NCBI RefSeq assembly: GCF_004771275.1
Contig: NZ_RQEV01000003.1
Span: 248,001 to 312,000, forward strand
Origin: Leptospira fluminis
GTDB lineage: Bacteria; Spirochaetota; Leptospiria; Leptospirales; Leptospiraceae
DNA: 64,000 nucleotides
Direction of reading: 5' to 3'
In this document: positions 27,294 through 39,000 of the stretch, in pieces
Layout: the number at the start of each line of letters is the position of its first letter
How positions within the stretch are numbered: the stretch's first letter is position 1
Notes under the pieces: generated by a model
Told to the model about the DNA's origin: nothing
The model's input: the letters and a program-made list of their open reading frames with translations, nothing else
The model's database searches: none
Program-made: the position numbers and the translations under genes

Positions 27294-29201
27294 ATGAAGA
27301 TATTCTTCCGTTTAATGGCCTATTCGGTCCGGTACAAGTACCGATTCGCGTTAGGTATTCTGTTCGCGCTGACCACCGCAGTTTTAAACGCAGTTTCTCT
27401 CACCGCAGTCATCCCCCTCTTCGATACTATGGGGGCCGATCCCAATACCAGATTCCAATTCGAACTTACCAAGCCCGAGCAGGACATCCTGCTGAAGGAG
27501 AGGTACCAAGGTTACGACAGCTTGGACGCCGTAGAAAGGGTCAAAAAGATCCTGGTGGGCGCGAAACAGTGGTCGAACGGTAGGACGAAATATATGGAGC
27601 CCAAAGAGGTGGTATGGGCGGTTTGCCTTCTTATCCTGCCCATCTACGGCCTCAAATTGATCACGTATCTCGCGTCCGTTTTCTGCTTAGCTACCGCCGG
27701 GTACAAAGCCGTAAGGGATATAAGGCAGGAACTCTTCGAAAAAAACCAAATGCTTCCCTTAACGTTCTTCTTTAAGGAAAAAACGGGATTGTTGATGAGC
27801 CGGATCATCAACGACGTCGAAGTGGTTGCGGCGGTGATTTCGTCCAACTTTCGAGACGCGACGATTAATTTTTTCTACGTCATCACCCACTTGATCGTCT
27901 TATTGTATCTGAATACCGAGTTGCTTCTGATCGCCTGTGCTGCCGTTCCGATCATCATTTTGCCGGTGACACTATTCACTAAAAAGATCACACGTTCTAC
28001 GGAAAGACTGCAGGAAAAGATGGCGGACTTGAACGCAAATCTTCAGGAAATGATTTCCGGCATTAAAGTGATCCGAATCTTCAACACGGAGCGCTTCGAA
28101 AAAGAGAAGTTCGGAAAGATTAACCAGAACGTTTATCGCAGGAATTTTAAAGGACAGTATTATCTCCAAGTCGCCCCGAGTCTCGTGGAGTTGACGTCTT
28201 CGCTCGTAGTGCTCGGTTTCTTCGCTTTAGGAGCGAAATTCATTTTTGCCGGGTCCGGAACTTCCCGATTCTCCACGGGGGATTTCATGGCCTTTCTACT
28301 GACTTTATTGTTTCTCTTAAGGCCTTTAACTCAACTTTCCCAAATGGTGGGCAAAGTATCCCAGGCGATTTCCGCCGGGAGACGCATCTTCGAAATCGTG
28401 GATCTGGAAACGGAGGATCACAGCGAAATCGCTAAGGTGGAATCCTTCGAACTTTCCGAATCCATTCAATTCAAAAACGTTAACTTCGCTTATCCTGGGA
28501 CCAGTACCGAAGTATTGAAAGACATCAATTTGAACGTAAAAGCTGGCGAAACGATAGCGATCGTCGGAGCCAGCGGTTGCGGCAAATCCACTTTGATGGA
28601 CCTAATTCCCAGATTCTTCGATCCGAGTTCGGGATCCATCGAATTCGACGGGGTCAATATCAAGGACCTTTCCCTTTCCGGTCTTCGGAAAAAGATCGGG
28701 ATCGTAACTCAGGATATCTTTTTATTTCACGGAACGGTTTCGGAAAACATCTCCTACGGAAAACCCGGCGCGACTCGAAAAGACGTAATTCGCGCCGCGA
28801 GGTTGGCACACGCCCACGATTTCATCAAAAAAATGGACCGAGGTTACGACAGCTTTCTCGGAGTGAGAGGTCTGAATCTTTCGGGAGGGCAGCGCCAGAG
28901 GTTAGTGATAGCAAGGGCCCTACTCCGTGATCCCGAAATCATGATCTTGGACGAGGCCACGTCCGCATTGGATCTGGAATCGGAACGGCTCGTAAGCGAC
29001 GCACTCAGACGATTATTCGCGAATCGAACCACTTTCGTCATCGCGCATCGTCTTTCCACGATCAAGGATATTCCCAGAATCATCGTGATGGACAACGGAC
29101 GCATTATAGAAGAAGGAAATCATCTTTCTTTAATGGAACAAAACGGAATCTACCGTAAGCTGACCGATAACCAATATGCAGGAGCCGAAATCCTACCGTG
29201 A
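27294..29201 (+). CDS. MsbA-like ABC exporter (fused membrane and ATPase domains)
   Basis: A 635-residue half-transporter. Residues 1 to about 350 contain six membrane segments of the type I exporter fold; a loop at about 45-110 between the first two helices is longer and more charged than usual. The ATPase domain (about 385-625) has Walker [11 protein letters not shown]-loop IVTQDIFLF, signature [10 protein letters not shown], Walker [13 protein letters not shown] and switch His in IAHRLST. It should work as a homodimer. Lipid A or other lipid flipping (MsbA) is the closest guess. It begins five bases after the trpG stop and overlaps the following receiver gene. Confidence 0.9.
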   Translation: MKIFFRLMAYSVRYKYRFALGILFALTTAVLNAVSLTAVIPLFDTMGADPNTRFQFELTKPEQDILLKERYQGYDSLDAVERVKKILVGAKQWSNGRTKYMEPKEVVWAVCLLILPIYGLKLITYLASVFCLATAGYKAVRDIRQELFEKNQMLPLTFFFKEKTGLLMSRIINDVEVVAAVISSNFRDATINFFYVITHLIVLLYLNTELLLIACAAVPIIILPVTLFTKKITRSTERLQEKMADLNANLQEMISGIKVIRIFNTERFEKEKFGKINQNVYRRNFKGQYYLQVAPSLVELTSSLVVLGFFALGAKFIFAGSGTSRFSTGDFMAFLLTLLFLLRPLTQLSQMVGKVSQAISAGRRIFEIVDLETEDHSEIAKVESFELSESIQFKNVNFAYPGTSTEVLKDINLNVKAGETIAIVGASGCGKSTLMDLIPRFFDPSSGSIEFDGVNIKDLSLSGLRKKIGIVTQDIFLFHGTVSENISYGKPGATRKDVIRAARLAHAHDFIKKMDRGYDSFLGVRGLNLSGGQRQRLVIARALLRDPEIMILDEATSALDLESERLVSDALRRLFANRTTFVIAHRLSTIKDIPRIIVMDNGRIIEEGNHLSLMEQNGIYRKLTDNQYAGAEILP

Positions 29202-29620
29202 AACCTTTAGTTCTCGTAGTCGACGACAATGATCGTTACGCAAATAACCTGAAGGCCTATTTGGAAAATCTCGGCTGCCGAGTCTTACGTGCGACGGATG
29301 CGGAACAAGGGTGGAACCTTTTCTTACAGAACCGGTCCGAATTAGCGGGAGTGATCACGGATATCACGATGGAAACCCAGACCTCGGGATTATGGATGAT
29401 CCGCAAAATCCACAAAATCGGATTTTCGGGAATAAAAGTCATCGCCACAACCGGGTTCGACGTTTTCGGAGTCATGGCTATCAGTAAATTTCTTCTGCCT
29501 ACGTTTGCAGGGATCAGCTTCATGGTTCCGAAAATTCCGCTAAAAAACGGCAACGTGCTCATGCTACCCACGGGTATCGCTTCGGAACCCTTTGAAAAAG
29601 CGATATTCCTTCATTCTTAA
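29198..29620 (+). CDS. Stand-alone receiver-domain protein
   Basis: A 140-residue protein with a CheY-like receiver domain: acidic pair in [11 protein letters not shown], phosphoacceptor Asp in ITDITMET, and the conserved Thr in IATTG. The C-terminal 40 residues diverge from the family ([20 protein letters not shown]), and the usual Lys is replaced by a VPK segment. No output domain is present. The GTG start lies in a GTGA overlap with the ABC exporter stop. Partner kinase unknown. Confidence 0.75.
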   Translation: MKPLVLVVDDNDRYANNLKAYLENLGCRVLRATDAEQGWNLFLQNRSELAGVITDITMETQTSGLWMIRKIHKIGFSGIKVIATTGFDVFGVMAISKFLLPTFAGISFMVPKIPLKNGNVLMLPTGIASEPFEKAIFLHS

Positions 29621-30011
29621 GGAATAATTTTATTCCCCTCTTCCTTTAATTATATATTTATAATAAACTAATAAATCCATCCGAATCTCGATCCTCACAG
29701 ATCCAAGCTTACGACACTTCGTCCCAAAAAGATTACAGTCTGTTTATTTTTGCGATATAACTTAGCGAACACCGGTTAACTAACATAAGTTAGCTAACTT
29801 ACGTTCACTAGCTTAAATTCTATGCATTCGATTCATAAAATAAGAAATTCTTTAAATTGTAGCGATTGCTAAATCGATCGAACATAGTTCAAATACATAG
29901 TATCCAATTTTTAATCTAACGAATCCGTTTTTTTCTTGAAAATCGATCGAGCGGTTTGTCACTAAATTCTGGACTTTGACTTGCAATAAGTTTCCGTCCA
30001 CGGATGTTAAA
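29621..30011. other. AT-rich leader/promoter region of the FAS-I operon
   Basis: About 390 bases without a gene, clearly richer in A/T than the flanks. A -10-like TATAAC lies at 29756-29761, immediately followed by the palindrome cluster at 29762-29811. That implies a leader of roughly 240 bases before the synthase start. No terminator for the upstream gene was recognised. Confidence 0.5.
29762..29811. promoter_or_regulatory. Cluster of palindromic operator-like sites before the FAS-I gene
   Basis: Four copies of a 9-base word close to TTAGCTAAC occur within 50 bases: TTAGCGAAC (29762-29770), GTTAACTAA (29775-29783, inverted), the perfect 16-bp palindrome TAAGTTAGCTAACTTA (29786-29801), and GTTCACTAG (29803-29811, inverted). 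Arrangement and symmetry suggest cooperative binding of a dimeric repressor over the transcription start. The regulator is not identified in the window. Confidence 0.5.
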
Positions 30012-33000
30012 ATGAAAGCGAACCCTATCGAAACGAAATCTTATCCTTCCGACTCATTCACCGTCCTAAAATCGGCATCTTTAAAGAATTATAAAGTGTA
30101 TGCGGTTTTCGGAGGACAAGGATCGGATCCTCTGCCGCAAATCAGATCTTTTTACGAAGAGAGTATCGGAAACGGGGATTTTTTCGAAACCGTCTGCTCG
30201 ACTTTATTAGAGGAATATTCCCTTCTATCCGAGCAACGCGCGGCTCTACTTCTACCTTACGGCTTTCATCTTTCCGACTGGCTACAACGACCGGAACTGA
30301 CTCCGGCTGCGGCCCACCTAGTGCCTTGTCCTTACAGTGTTCCGCTTATTTTCATATCTCAAGCGGCGGGTTTATATCGCTTTCTACAAGAAGAGAACGA
30401 CTGGGAAACGCTAAGGTCGACTACGGCCGGAGCCTTCGGTCATTCCCAGGGGATCTATGCGGCGATTCTTCTTTCATCCTCCAAAAATAAAGAATCCTTT
30501 CTACTCAATTGCTCCAAAATACTAAGAGCCATTTTTCATCTTTCCCTGCGTTCTCAGGACGAGTTCCCGGTGTTGGAGATCGACGCCACATACAAAAGAT
30601 TCGTAAAGTCCGACGAAGTTCCTTCTCCTATGGCATCATTGAAGGCTGGAGAAGCCGATCTCGTAAAAATTTTAGAAAAATTTAATTTAGATCGAGCTGC
30701 GGAAGATACCGTTTATCTGGGTCTGAAAAACGGCCCGGACTCCCTGGTTCTCTGCTCATCGACCGAGTCCTTACTCGAATTCCGTGACTTTCTATCTCGA
30801 TCCGATTTTCCGGATCTCGGTTCATGGGGATTTTTGAATATTTCCGCGCCGTTTCATTGCCAGTTGCTAAGAAGGGTTCCCGTACTCTTGGAGCAGGATC
30901 TGAAACGGATAGGGTTCGACGTTCGTCCCGAAGATTTGGATATTCCCGTTTTCGATACCCGAGACGGAAGAAACCTGAAAGACGAACAGGGACTCCCTTT
31001 GTCTCTCGCGAGAATGGTCGTCGCAGATTCTTTAGATTGGGGAGCCTGCATCAAAGAACTTACGAACGAACCCGGCAAAATCTTACTTCTTTCCTTCGGA
31101 CCCGGCGCCGGAACGGACAGACTCTGCTCGAATTATCTGAAAGGAAAATCCTTCCTTCTGGAAAACTTGGAAAAAGAGGAATCATTCCGTTCGTTTAAGC
31201 GCACTGATTCAGTGAAATTTCCGAAAGCATGGAAGGATTTCGCTCCCGAATTAGTACGCTTGCCGAAAGGAAAGGAATTTATCCGCAATTCCTATTCGGT
31301 ATGGACGGAACATCCGCCGGTTTTCGGAGGAGGAATGACCCCTTCTACCGTAGAACCGGACATGGTGATTGCCGCCGCCAAAGCGGGTTTTTTGGTCGAA
31401 TGGGCCGGCGGAGGCCAAGTCACCGAAGATATCTTCCGAAAACGGATGGATCGATTCCGTCGGGAACTGCCTCCGGGTAAGAAGATCGTAATCAATCTTC
31501 TGTATTTGGACGCTTATCTTTGGAATTTGCAAGTTCCTTTGGTAAAAAAGATGAAGGCCGAAGGCGCGCCCATCGAAGGAGTAACCATCTCCGCAGGGAT
31601 TCCGGAAACGGAAGAGGCGGTCCGTATTATTAAGGATTTTGAATCCTATGGGATATGGTTGAATTCGTTTAAGCCGGGAACGAAAAGCCAGATCCAACAA
31701 GTGATATCTATAGCGAAAAGAATTCCCGAATCCACTATTCTAATGCAGATCGAGGGCGGAGCTGCGGGAGGTCATCATAGCTGGGAAGATTTGGAAAACC
31801 TGGTTTCTTCCATGTATTCCGAAATTCGCTCCTGCACGAATCTGATCCTCGGGGTAGGAGGCGGAATCGCGGAGCCCCAGGACGCGAAACGCTGGCTCTT
31901 CGGAACATGGAACCGGGAAACGATTATGCCTGTGGATGCGGTTTTTCTAGGAACGAGACTGATGGCCGCCAAGGAATGCGCGACCTCCGAAAGAATCAAA
32001 CAAGCGTTAGTCGAATTATCCGGATCTCACGATTGGCAATCCACGAAGGATGGAAAAAATGCGGGAGGAGTCGTCTCCGGAAAATCGGGTCTCGGAGCCG
32101 ATATCTATTACGCGGGAAATACCTGGACTAAACTTTCCCTTTTGGCAGAAGAACTCACGAGAGGAAAAGAGGCGGAAGAAGCAAGGAAGAACGTCTCGGA
32201 TAGAAAGGAGGAATTGATTTCGCTTATTAATTCCACTGCAAAACCCTATTTCGGCGACCTTGAAAGGATGACCTATACCGAAGTTTTGGAACGTTTCGTC
32301 GAACTGGTATGCCCCGGAGAACGACTTCTTTCGCCCGAAGGGGATTGGCCGGACCATCCATTCATAGACCGCAGCTTTCGGAATCGTTTTCAGGAACTAG
32401 TGTATAGATTCGAAGGACGCATGCTTCCTTCCTGCTCGGAGGCCAGTGACTCTTTCGCAAGCGATCCGGAAATATTCAAAAAACCGAAAGAAGTACTTCT
32501 TGATTGGGAAGCCTCTTATCCAAAGGCAAAGGAAATCCTTTTGCTTCCGGAGGACAGGGCTTTTTTTCTAGAAGTATGCAGACGGCCCGGAAAACCCGTG
32601 AACTTCATACCCTTACTGGACGAGGATCTCGTAAAATGGATCCGTTCGGATTCGCTTTGGTATTCTCATTGCGTCGGAATCGATCCCGATTCTTGCCCCT
32701 GGATCCCAGGACCGAAAGCGATATCCGGAATCAAGACTCTCAACGAATCGATCTCTTCCATTTTCGCCGATTTTATCCAGGGAATCCTTCCTTTAAAAAA
32801 TAATCCGAGAAATATAGATTGGTCCGATCTCTGGGAAACAAAAAAATCCCTTTCCGACGAATTGGAAGTATTCACGAACGAATCCGGTATCGGAGGATCC
32901 ATTCGGATTTCCGCGGATTCGAAACCGTCTTTGGCGGAGTGGACTCCTCTCCTATCCAAGCTAGGAAGCGGATTTCTCTCCGGAGTTCTTGCCGCACCTA

Positions 33001-36000
33001 GAATCAACGGAGAACCTTCCGATCTTCCTTTTTTACTGCAGCCGAAACCCGATCGCCTTTTCTCTTGGGAACTGAGTCCCGCGAACGAACTGATCCTGCT
33101 TCAAGTCTACGAAAAAGGAAAATTGAAGATCGAGTTACGGTTGGTTGATCCGATTACGGCACAACTGGAAATTTTCTTCCATCGTCCTGGAGACGATCTT
33201 TCCGTTCCCTTTCGACGCCGCTTCTATTTCGACCAAGAGGGAAGCCGCTTCGTTTCGGAAGATTTAGAAACAAAGCGGAAATCCATCCTGAAACTTTACG
33301 AAACATCCTGGAGCACGGCCCCGAATCCTTCCTCTCTTGAAAGTTTTTTCATGAACGAATCGGTGCACGAGACCGTTTTAGACAAGGAAAGTATAATATC
33401 CTTTCGAAAAGCGATCGGTGAATTGAGGCGTGCGGATCTTAGATCCGAGCCGATTCCTCCTTTAGGGATGAGTTCCACGTTCGCTTGGAAGATTCTTGTT
33501 TCTCCCTTGTTATCGCTTCCTGGCGCGAATCTTTTCAAACTACTTCACCTTTCCCAATCGTTCCGGTGGGAAAAATCCGTCGCTTCCCTTAAGCCTAAGG
33601 ATCGAATTCGTTCCAAAGTCCGTCTCGCAAAGATCAGGAAGACTCCCCTAGGATTGCAGCTTGTAGTGATCGGAGAAGCGTCCAAAGAGGGATCGCCGAT
33701 CTGTTCCTTCGAAACGGGATTTTTAATTCGAGACACTACCTCCGATATTCGAAATTCGGATTCATTACCGTTCCGAAAGGAAATACGAATCCAATCCTTC
33801 GCTCAGATCGAAGTACTACTTTCCCTGCCTTGGATCCGAAAAACGGAAACCTCGCAAGATCCCAAAATAGGATGCGTCTTCAAATTCGAATCCGATAAGG
33901 CGCTGGTCCGCGAAGAAGACTCCGGTTCCGAATCGTATATCGCGCAAGGTAAGATCGAAATCATAGACGGCGGCAAGATCGAACCTTGGGGAAGATTCGA
34001 AATCGAAGAGAGTATTCCTGCAGGGCATCGCGGCTCGTTAGATCGCTTTTTTGCCGTGTTTCAAGAAGCGGAAATTTTCGTGCCTTTAGCTTCCCCATAC
34101 AGAATATTTTCAGAAACATTGACGGCGCCGGCCGACATGTCCGATTATTCCGCCGCATCCGGAGATACCAATCCCATCCATACCGACTCGGATTTCGCCG
34201 TCCTCGGCGGCTGGAAGGATAAGATCGTTCATGGACTATGGACTTCCTCCCAAATATTGAAACTTTTGGTAAGAGAAGTCTGCAAGGGCGATTCTTCCCG
34301 AGTTCTTTCGTTTACGGAGACCTTCGAGGCCCCCGTATATCTTACTGAGGAACTTCGTGTGGAGGCCCGGCACGTGTCCTCTCATCAGGGAGATATGGTT
34401 CTCGAAATCAAGGTGGAGAACAGAGCCGGAGAAATCAAACTGAATGCGCGCGCAGTAGTTTCTCCTTCGGTTACGGGTTACGTATTTACCGGCCAAGGTT
34501 CCCAATCGCAGGGTATGGGATTGAAGCTGATGGAAGAATTTCCGGAAGCGAGAAAAGTTTGGGAGCGTGCGGAAAAAACCGCGACGGAAGAACTAGGCTT
34601 TTCGCTGATCGAAATCGTCCGCGACAATCCAACTTCCTTAAAAGTAGGCAATCGAATCTGGAATCACCCGAAAGGGGTTCTTCATTTGACCCAATTCACC
34701 CAAGTCGCCTTGGTTACGAAGTCCATGGCGGATTGGGAAATTCTAAAAGGCAGAGGATTCCTAGTTTCTCATGCGCCTTTTGCGGGACATTCCTTAGGAG
34801 AATTTTCTTCGCTTTCCGCCAGAGGATTTCTCGGATTAGAGAACGTTATCCGAATCGTCTATGGACGCGGACTTACGATGCAGGATCTGGTTCCCAGAGA
34901 TTCGGAAGGAAAGAGTCCCTACGGGATGAGCGTCGTCCTAGGCAATCGACATGTCGGGTTGACGGAAGAAAAAATCCTAGGAGTGGTCGAAGAGATCCGT
35001 AGAAGTACCAGTCTCCCTTTGGAAGTAGTAAATCTAAATATTAGAGATAAACAATATTCCGTCACCGGCGATCTCAGAGCCCTTTCCGAAATGGAAGCGA
35101 AATTCAAGGAGATCGTAAGGGGTAAAAAAACGACGATCCGATTGGAAGGGATAGATGTCCCGTTCCATTCCAGAATTCTAGTTTCCGGTGTCTCCGAATT
35201 CCGGAAAACCCTCGAATTCAACGTTCCCTCGCATTCCGATTTTTCCGAATTGGACGGGAAATACATTCCGAATCTGATCGCGAAACCGTTTTCCATAGAT
35301 AGGAAATTCTTGGAACAGGTTTTCGAAATTTCCCAAAGCCAGATCCTATCGGAAGTGATTTCCGGAAAACGCCCGGACGCTTCCGATTCCGAACTTCGCC
35401 GGATTCTGTTAATCGAACTGTTGGCATACCAGTTCGCGATGCCGGTACAATGGATCCGAACACAGGACGTATTGTTCGGTGAATTGAATGTAAGAAGGTT
35501 AATCGATCTGGGGGCGAGAGGAGATCTTGCGGGGATGGCAAGACAGACCATCCGCGACGTTTCGGATTCTGCTTCTTATGAAATTCTGCATATAGAGGAA
35601 AATCGAAACGCGGTCTTCTACGAATCGGAGGACGTTCCTCAAGCTTCTTGGAGCGAAAAATCGGAATCTTCCCTCACGTTCGATACGAAGAGCGAAGCTT
35701 TGGAAATCGCAACCAAGACGGAAATCAAAAAAATCGAACCCGAAGTAGAAGCGACCGTCTCCGAATCGGATTCGGCAGAGGAAGCGGACGCGGCTTTGGA
35801 CAGAAAAGATGCCCTGCTCTCGTTGCTCTCCCTAAAGGCCGGAGTAAGACCGGACGAAATTTCCGAGGAAGAAACGATCGATTCTCTGTTCGGAGGAAAT
35901 TCATCCAAAAGAAACCAGGTTATGGCCGATCTGGGCGCCGAATTTAGGACTCCTAGCCTCGACGGAGGTCATGAAAAACCGATTCGCGAATTGAATAAAT

Positions 36001-39000
36001 TGTTAAGTGAACAGTCGCAATACGTTCAACCCGGTCCTTATTTAAGGACCGCATTCGAAGAGACCGTCAAAAAACATTTCCCTCCGGATTTCGGACGGAC
36101 CGAGATCTTTCGCCATTTAAAGCAGGAAAGGAGTCTTTCTGAATCGGGAATTTTTGCGGTCAGCATCTTTCTTCCGTTATTTGTTCGCGAAGGAGAATCG
36201 TTGCGCAAAGGTCTCTTAAGTCCGATCGCACTCTCCAGTCGTTTGAACAGCGCAAAAGAAGCCTCTAAGTGGTTGGATAAGGCAGTAGACCTTTTCGCAC
36301 AGAGTAAGGGGATTCGAATTCCTAAACTTTCGGCCGCAAAAGGTGCCTCAGGAGGAGCAAAAGTAGACGCAGCCGCATTGGAAGAATTGGAAAGAAAATA
36401 TTTCGGAGCGGAAGGAGTTTTCGGTAAAAACATCCGAGATCTCAGAGTTAGACTTTTAGGAGAAGATCCTTTTGCTCAATACTTGGTGAGAGATCTGAAT
36501 CTTCTTTCGGAAGCGAGAACCCGCAACTCCTCCGTCGCGGATCTACAACCTCTTTTCGAAGAGAAAAAGGCGGTGGTCTTCGGAAATTCCGAACAATGGG
36601 CAAAGAAGAAACTCCTTCAAATTCTTACCGAAATTTCCTCGGGAAAACGGACTCATCTTAGTCCCGGAGAGAAAGTCTATCTGACTAATCATCGTACCCG
36701 GCTTTTAAAAAGCGTGTTCGAATATTGGGTTTCGGGAACGAGACTTTCTTCTCCGAACACAAAGGAAGCGGTCTCCTGTTTAGAGGGAATCTTCCGAATT
36801 TCTTCCGAAGATAAGTCCTCTCCCGTTTGGAAAGCGGCACCTTCCGTACTGAGACCTAAGTTAGATATCGAAGCGGACGGAACCTGGCGTTATTCGGAAA
36901 CGGAAGACAAAAATAATATCAAGGAATTGTTATATTCTAGGATTCATCTCAAAACGAGCTCTGATTTCGGAAGTAATTTCAAAGTCGATTCCTCCGAAAC
37001 GGCTTCTTTCGAAAAAGTATTGGAAGAAGCGATCGCCGCAGGCGTTACGTTTGCAGGTAAAAAGATACTGGTAACCGGAGCGGGCCCGAACTCCATAGCT
37101 TTGGAAACCGTCCAAGCGTTGCTTTCCGGGGGAGCCGACGTGATCTTAACGACCACCTCTTATTCCTCCGAAAAAGTTCGCCTTTATAAGAGAGTCTTTC
37201 AGGAATACGGGTCCCCTGAATCCCGCCTGCAAATCCTTCCCTTCTCGCAAGGTTCTCTCGAGGACGTTCGTAAACTTTCGGATTGGCTCTCCTCCAAAAA
37301 CTGGGAGCCTGATCTTTTGCTACCTTTCGGAGCGATCGGAGAGGAGAATTCGGTGTCGCAGTTGGACGAATCCTCCCTCATTTCGTTACAGGTATTGCTG
37401 GTAGGCGTGGAAAAGCTGATCGGAGTCTTAGGAAGAGGAAGAAAAGCCCTCGGCCCGGACGCTTCCCCATTGAACGTCATTCTTCCCCTTTCTCCCAATC
37501 ACGGAATATTCGGTAAGGACGGACTCTATGCAGAAACGAAGTTAGGATTAGAGGCCTTGTTCAGAAAAAAATATTCGGAATCCGAAGACTGGGGCAAGAA
37601 CGTTCGGATCATCGGTTGCGTAATCGGTTGGGTCCGAGGAACGGGTTTAATGGAGGCCAACGATTTGGTCGCCGAAGCTCTGGAAAGGGAAACCGATGTC
37701 CTTACTTTTTCCAAAAGGGAAATGGGAGCCCTAATTTCCGGACTGGCACGTCATATATTCGAAAATTCTAAAGTTGGCGTACTAAAAGCGGATTTTACCG
37801 GAGGTTTGGACTCCCAACCCGATTTAGGTAAAGTTTTGGCGAAAATAAGATCGAATATCGTAAATGAAGCTAAAAACAAACGGGAAGCGTTTGCGATCCG
37901 TTCCGAGATTTTGGGAACGGAAGTCAAGCCGCAGAAAGTTCGCCCGTTACCGAAGGAACTTTATTTCCATCCGTCCACACCGAACGAGAAGGAACTCGCG
38001 ACTTACGGCGACCTTACGCATATCGATTTGAAAAATCTGATCTGCGTCGTCGGGTTTGCGGAAATCGGACCCGGAGGAAGCTCCTTAAGCCGCTGGGAAC
38101 TCGAAAAAACCGGATCTCTTTCCCTTGAGGCTGCTTTGGAACTAGCCTGGATTATGGGATTGGTAAAATACCAGGCTTCGGATAAGGGCCGGACCTGGAC
38201 CGATGCGGAATCGGGAGAGGCGATCCAAGAGTGGGAAGCGAAGGAGCGTTATGAAAAACGAATCCTTCAAAATACCGGGATCCGGTTGATAGACCCGGCC
38301 GATAGAGGTTTCGATGCGAACGGTTTATTCGCTTTCGTAGATGTAGTGTTAGAGGAAGATTTCTTCGTCCCGGCCGCAACTCAAAAAGAAGCCGAGGAAT
38401 TCCGCAAAGCCGAATCGGAAGCTACTGAAATCTACCACGATACGGAAAAAGACAAATGGTTCGTTAAACGAAGAAAAGGAAGCGTAGTTAAGGTTAAAAA
38501 AGCGATCGGAGTAAACCGAAAAGTTGCGGGACAGATTCCCAAAGGCTGGGATCCGATCCGCTACGGTATCCCGAAAGAGCTGAGCAAACAGGTGGATCGA
38601 ATCACTTTATACAATCTCTATTGCACCTGTGAGGCTTTTTTGAGAGCGGGCATGGAGCCCGTCGAACTTTACGCCTATCTACACCCAGGACTAGTAGGAT
38701 CCACCGTAGGTTCGGGCCTGGGCGGAATGGGAAAAATGAAGCGAATGTTTCAGGATTTTTTAATGGGCAGCGAGAGACAACACGATGCACTTCAAGAATC
38801 CTTAATTAACGTTACGGCGGCGTGGGCGCTCACTTCCTATGTAGGAGCTTACGGCCCGGTCCAAACTCCCGTTGCCGCCTGCGCGACGGCTGGCGTTTCC
38901 TTGGAAATGGCCGCAAATATGATACGGGACGGAAAAGCAAAGTTTATGTTAGCCGGAGCGTTCGACGATTTTTCCGAGGAAGGAGTGATCGGATTCGGCG

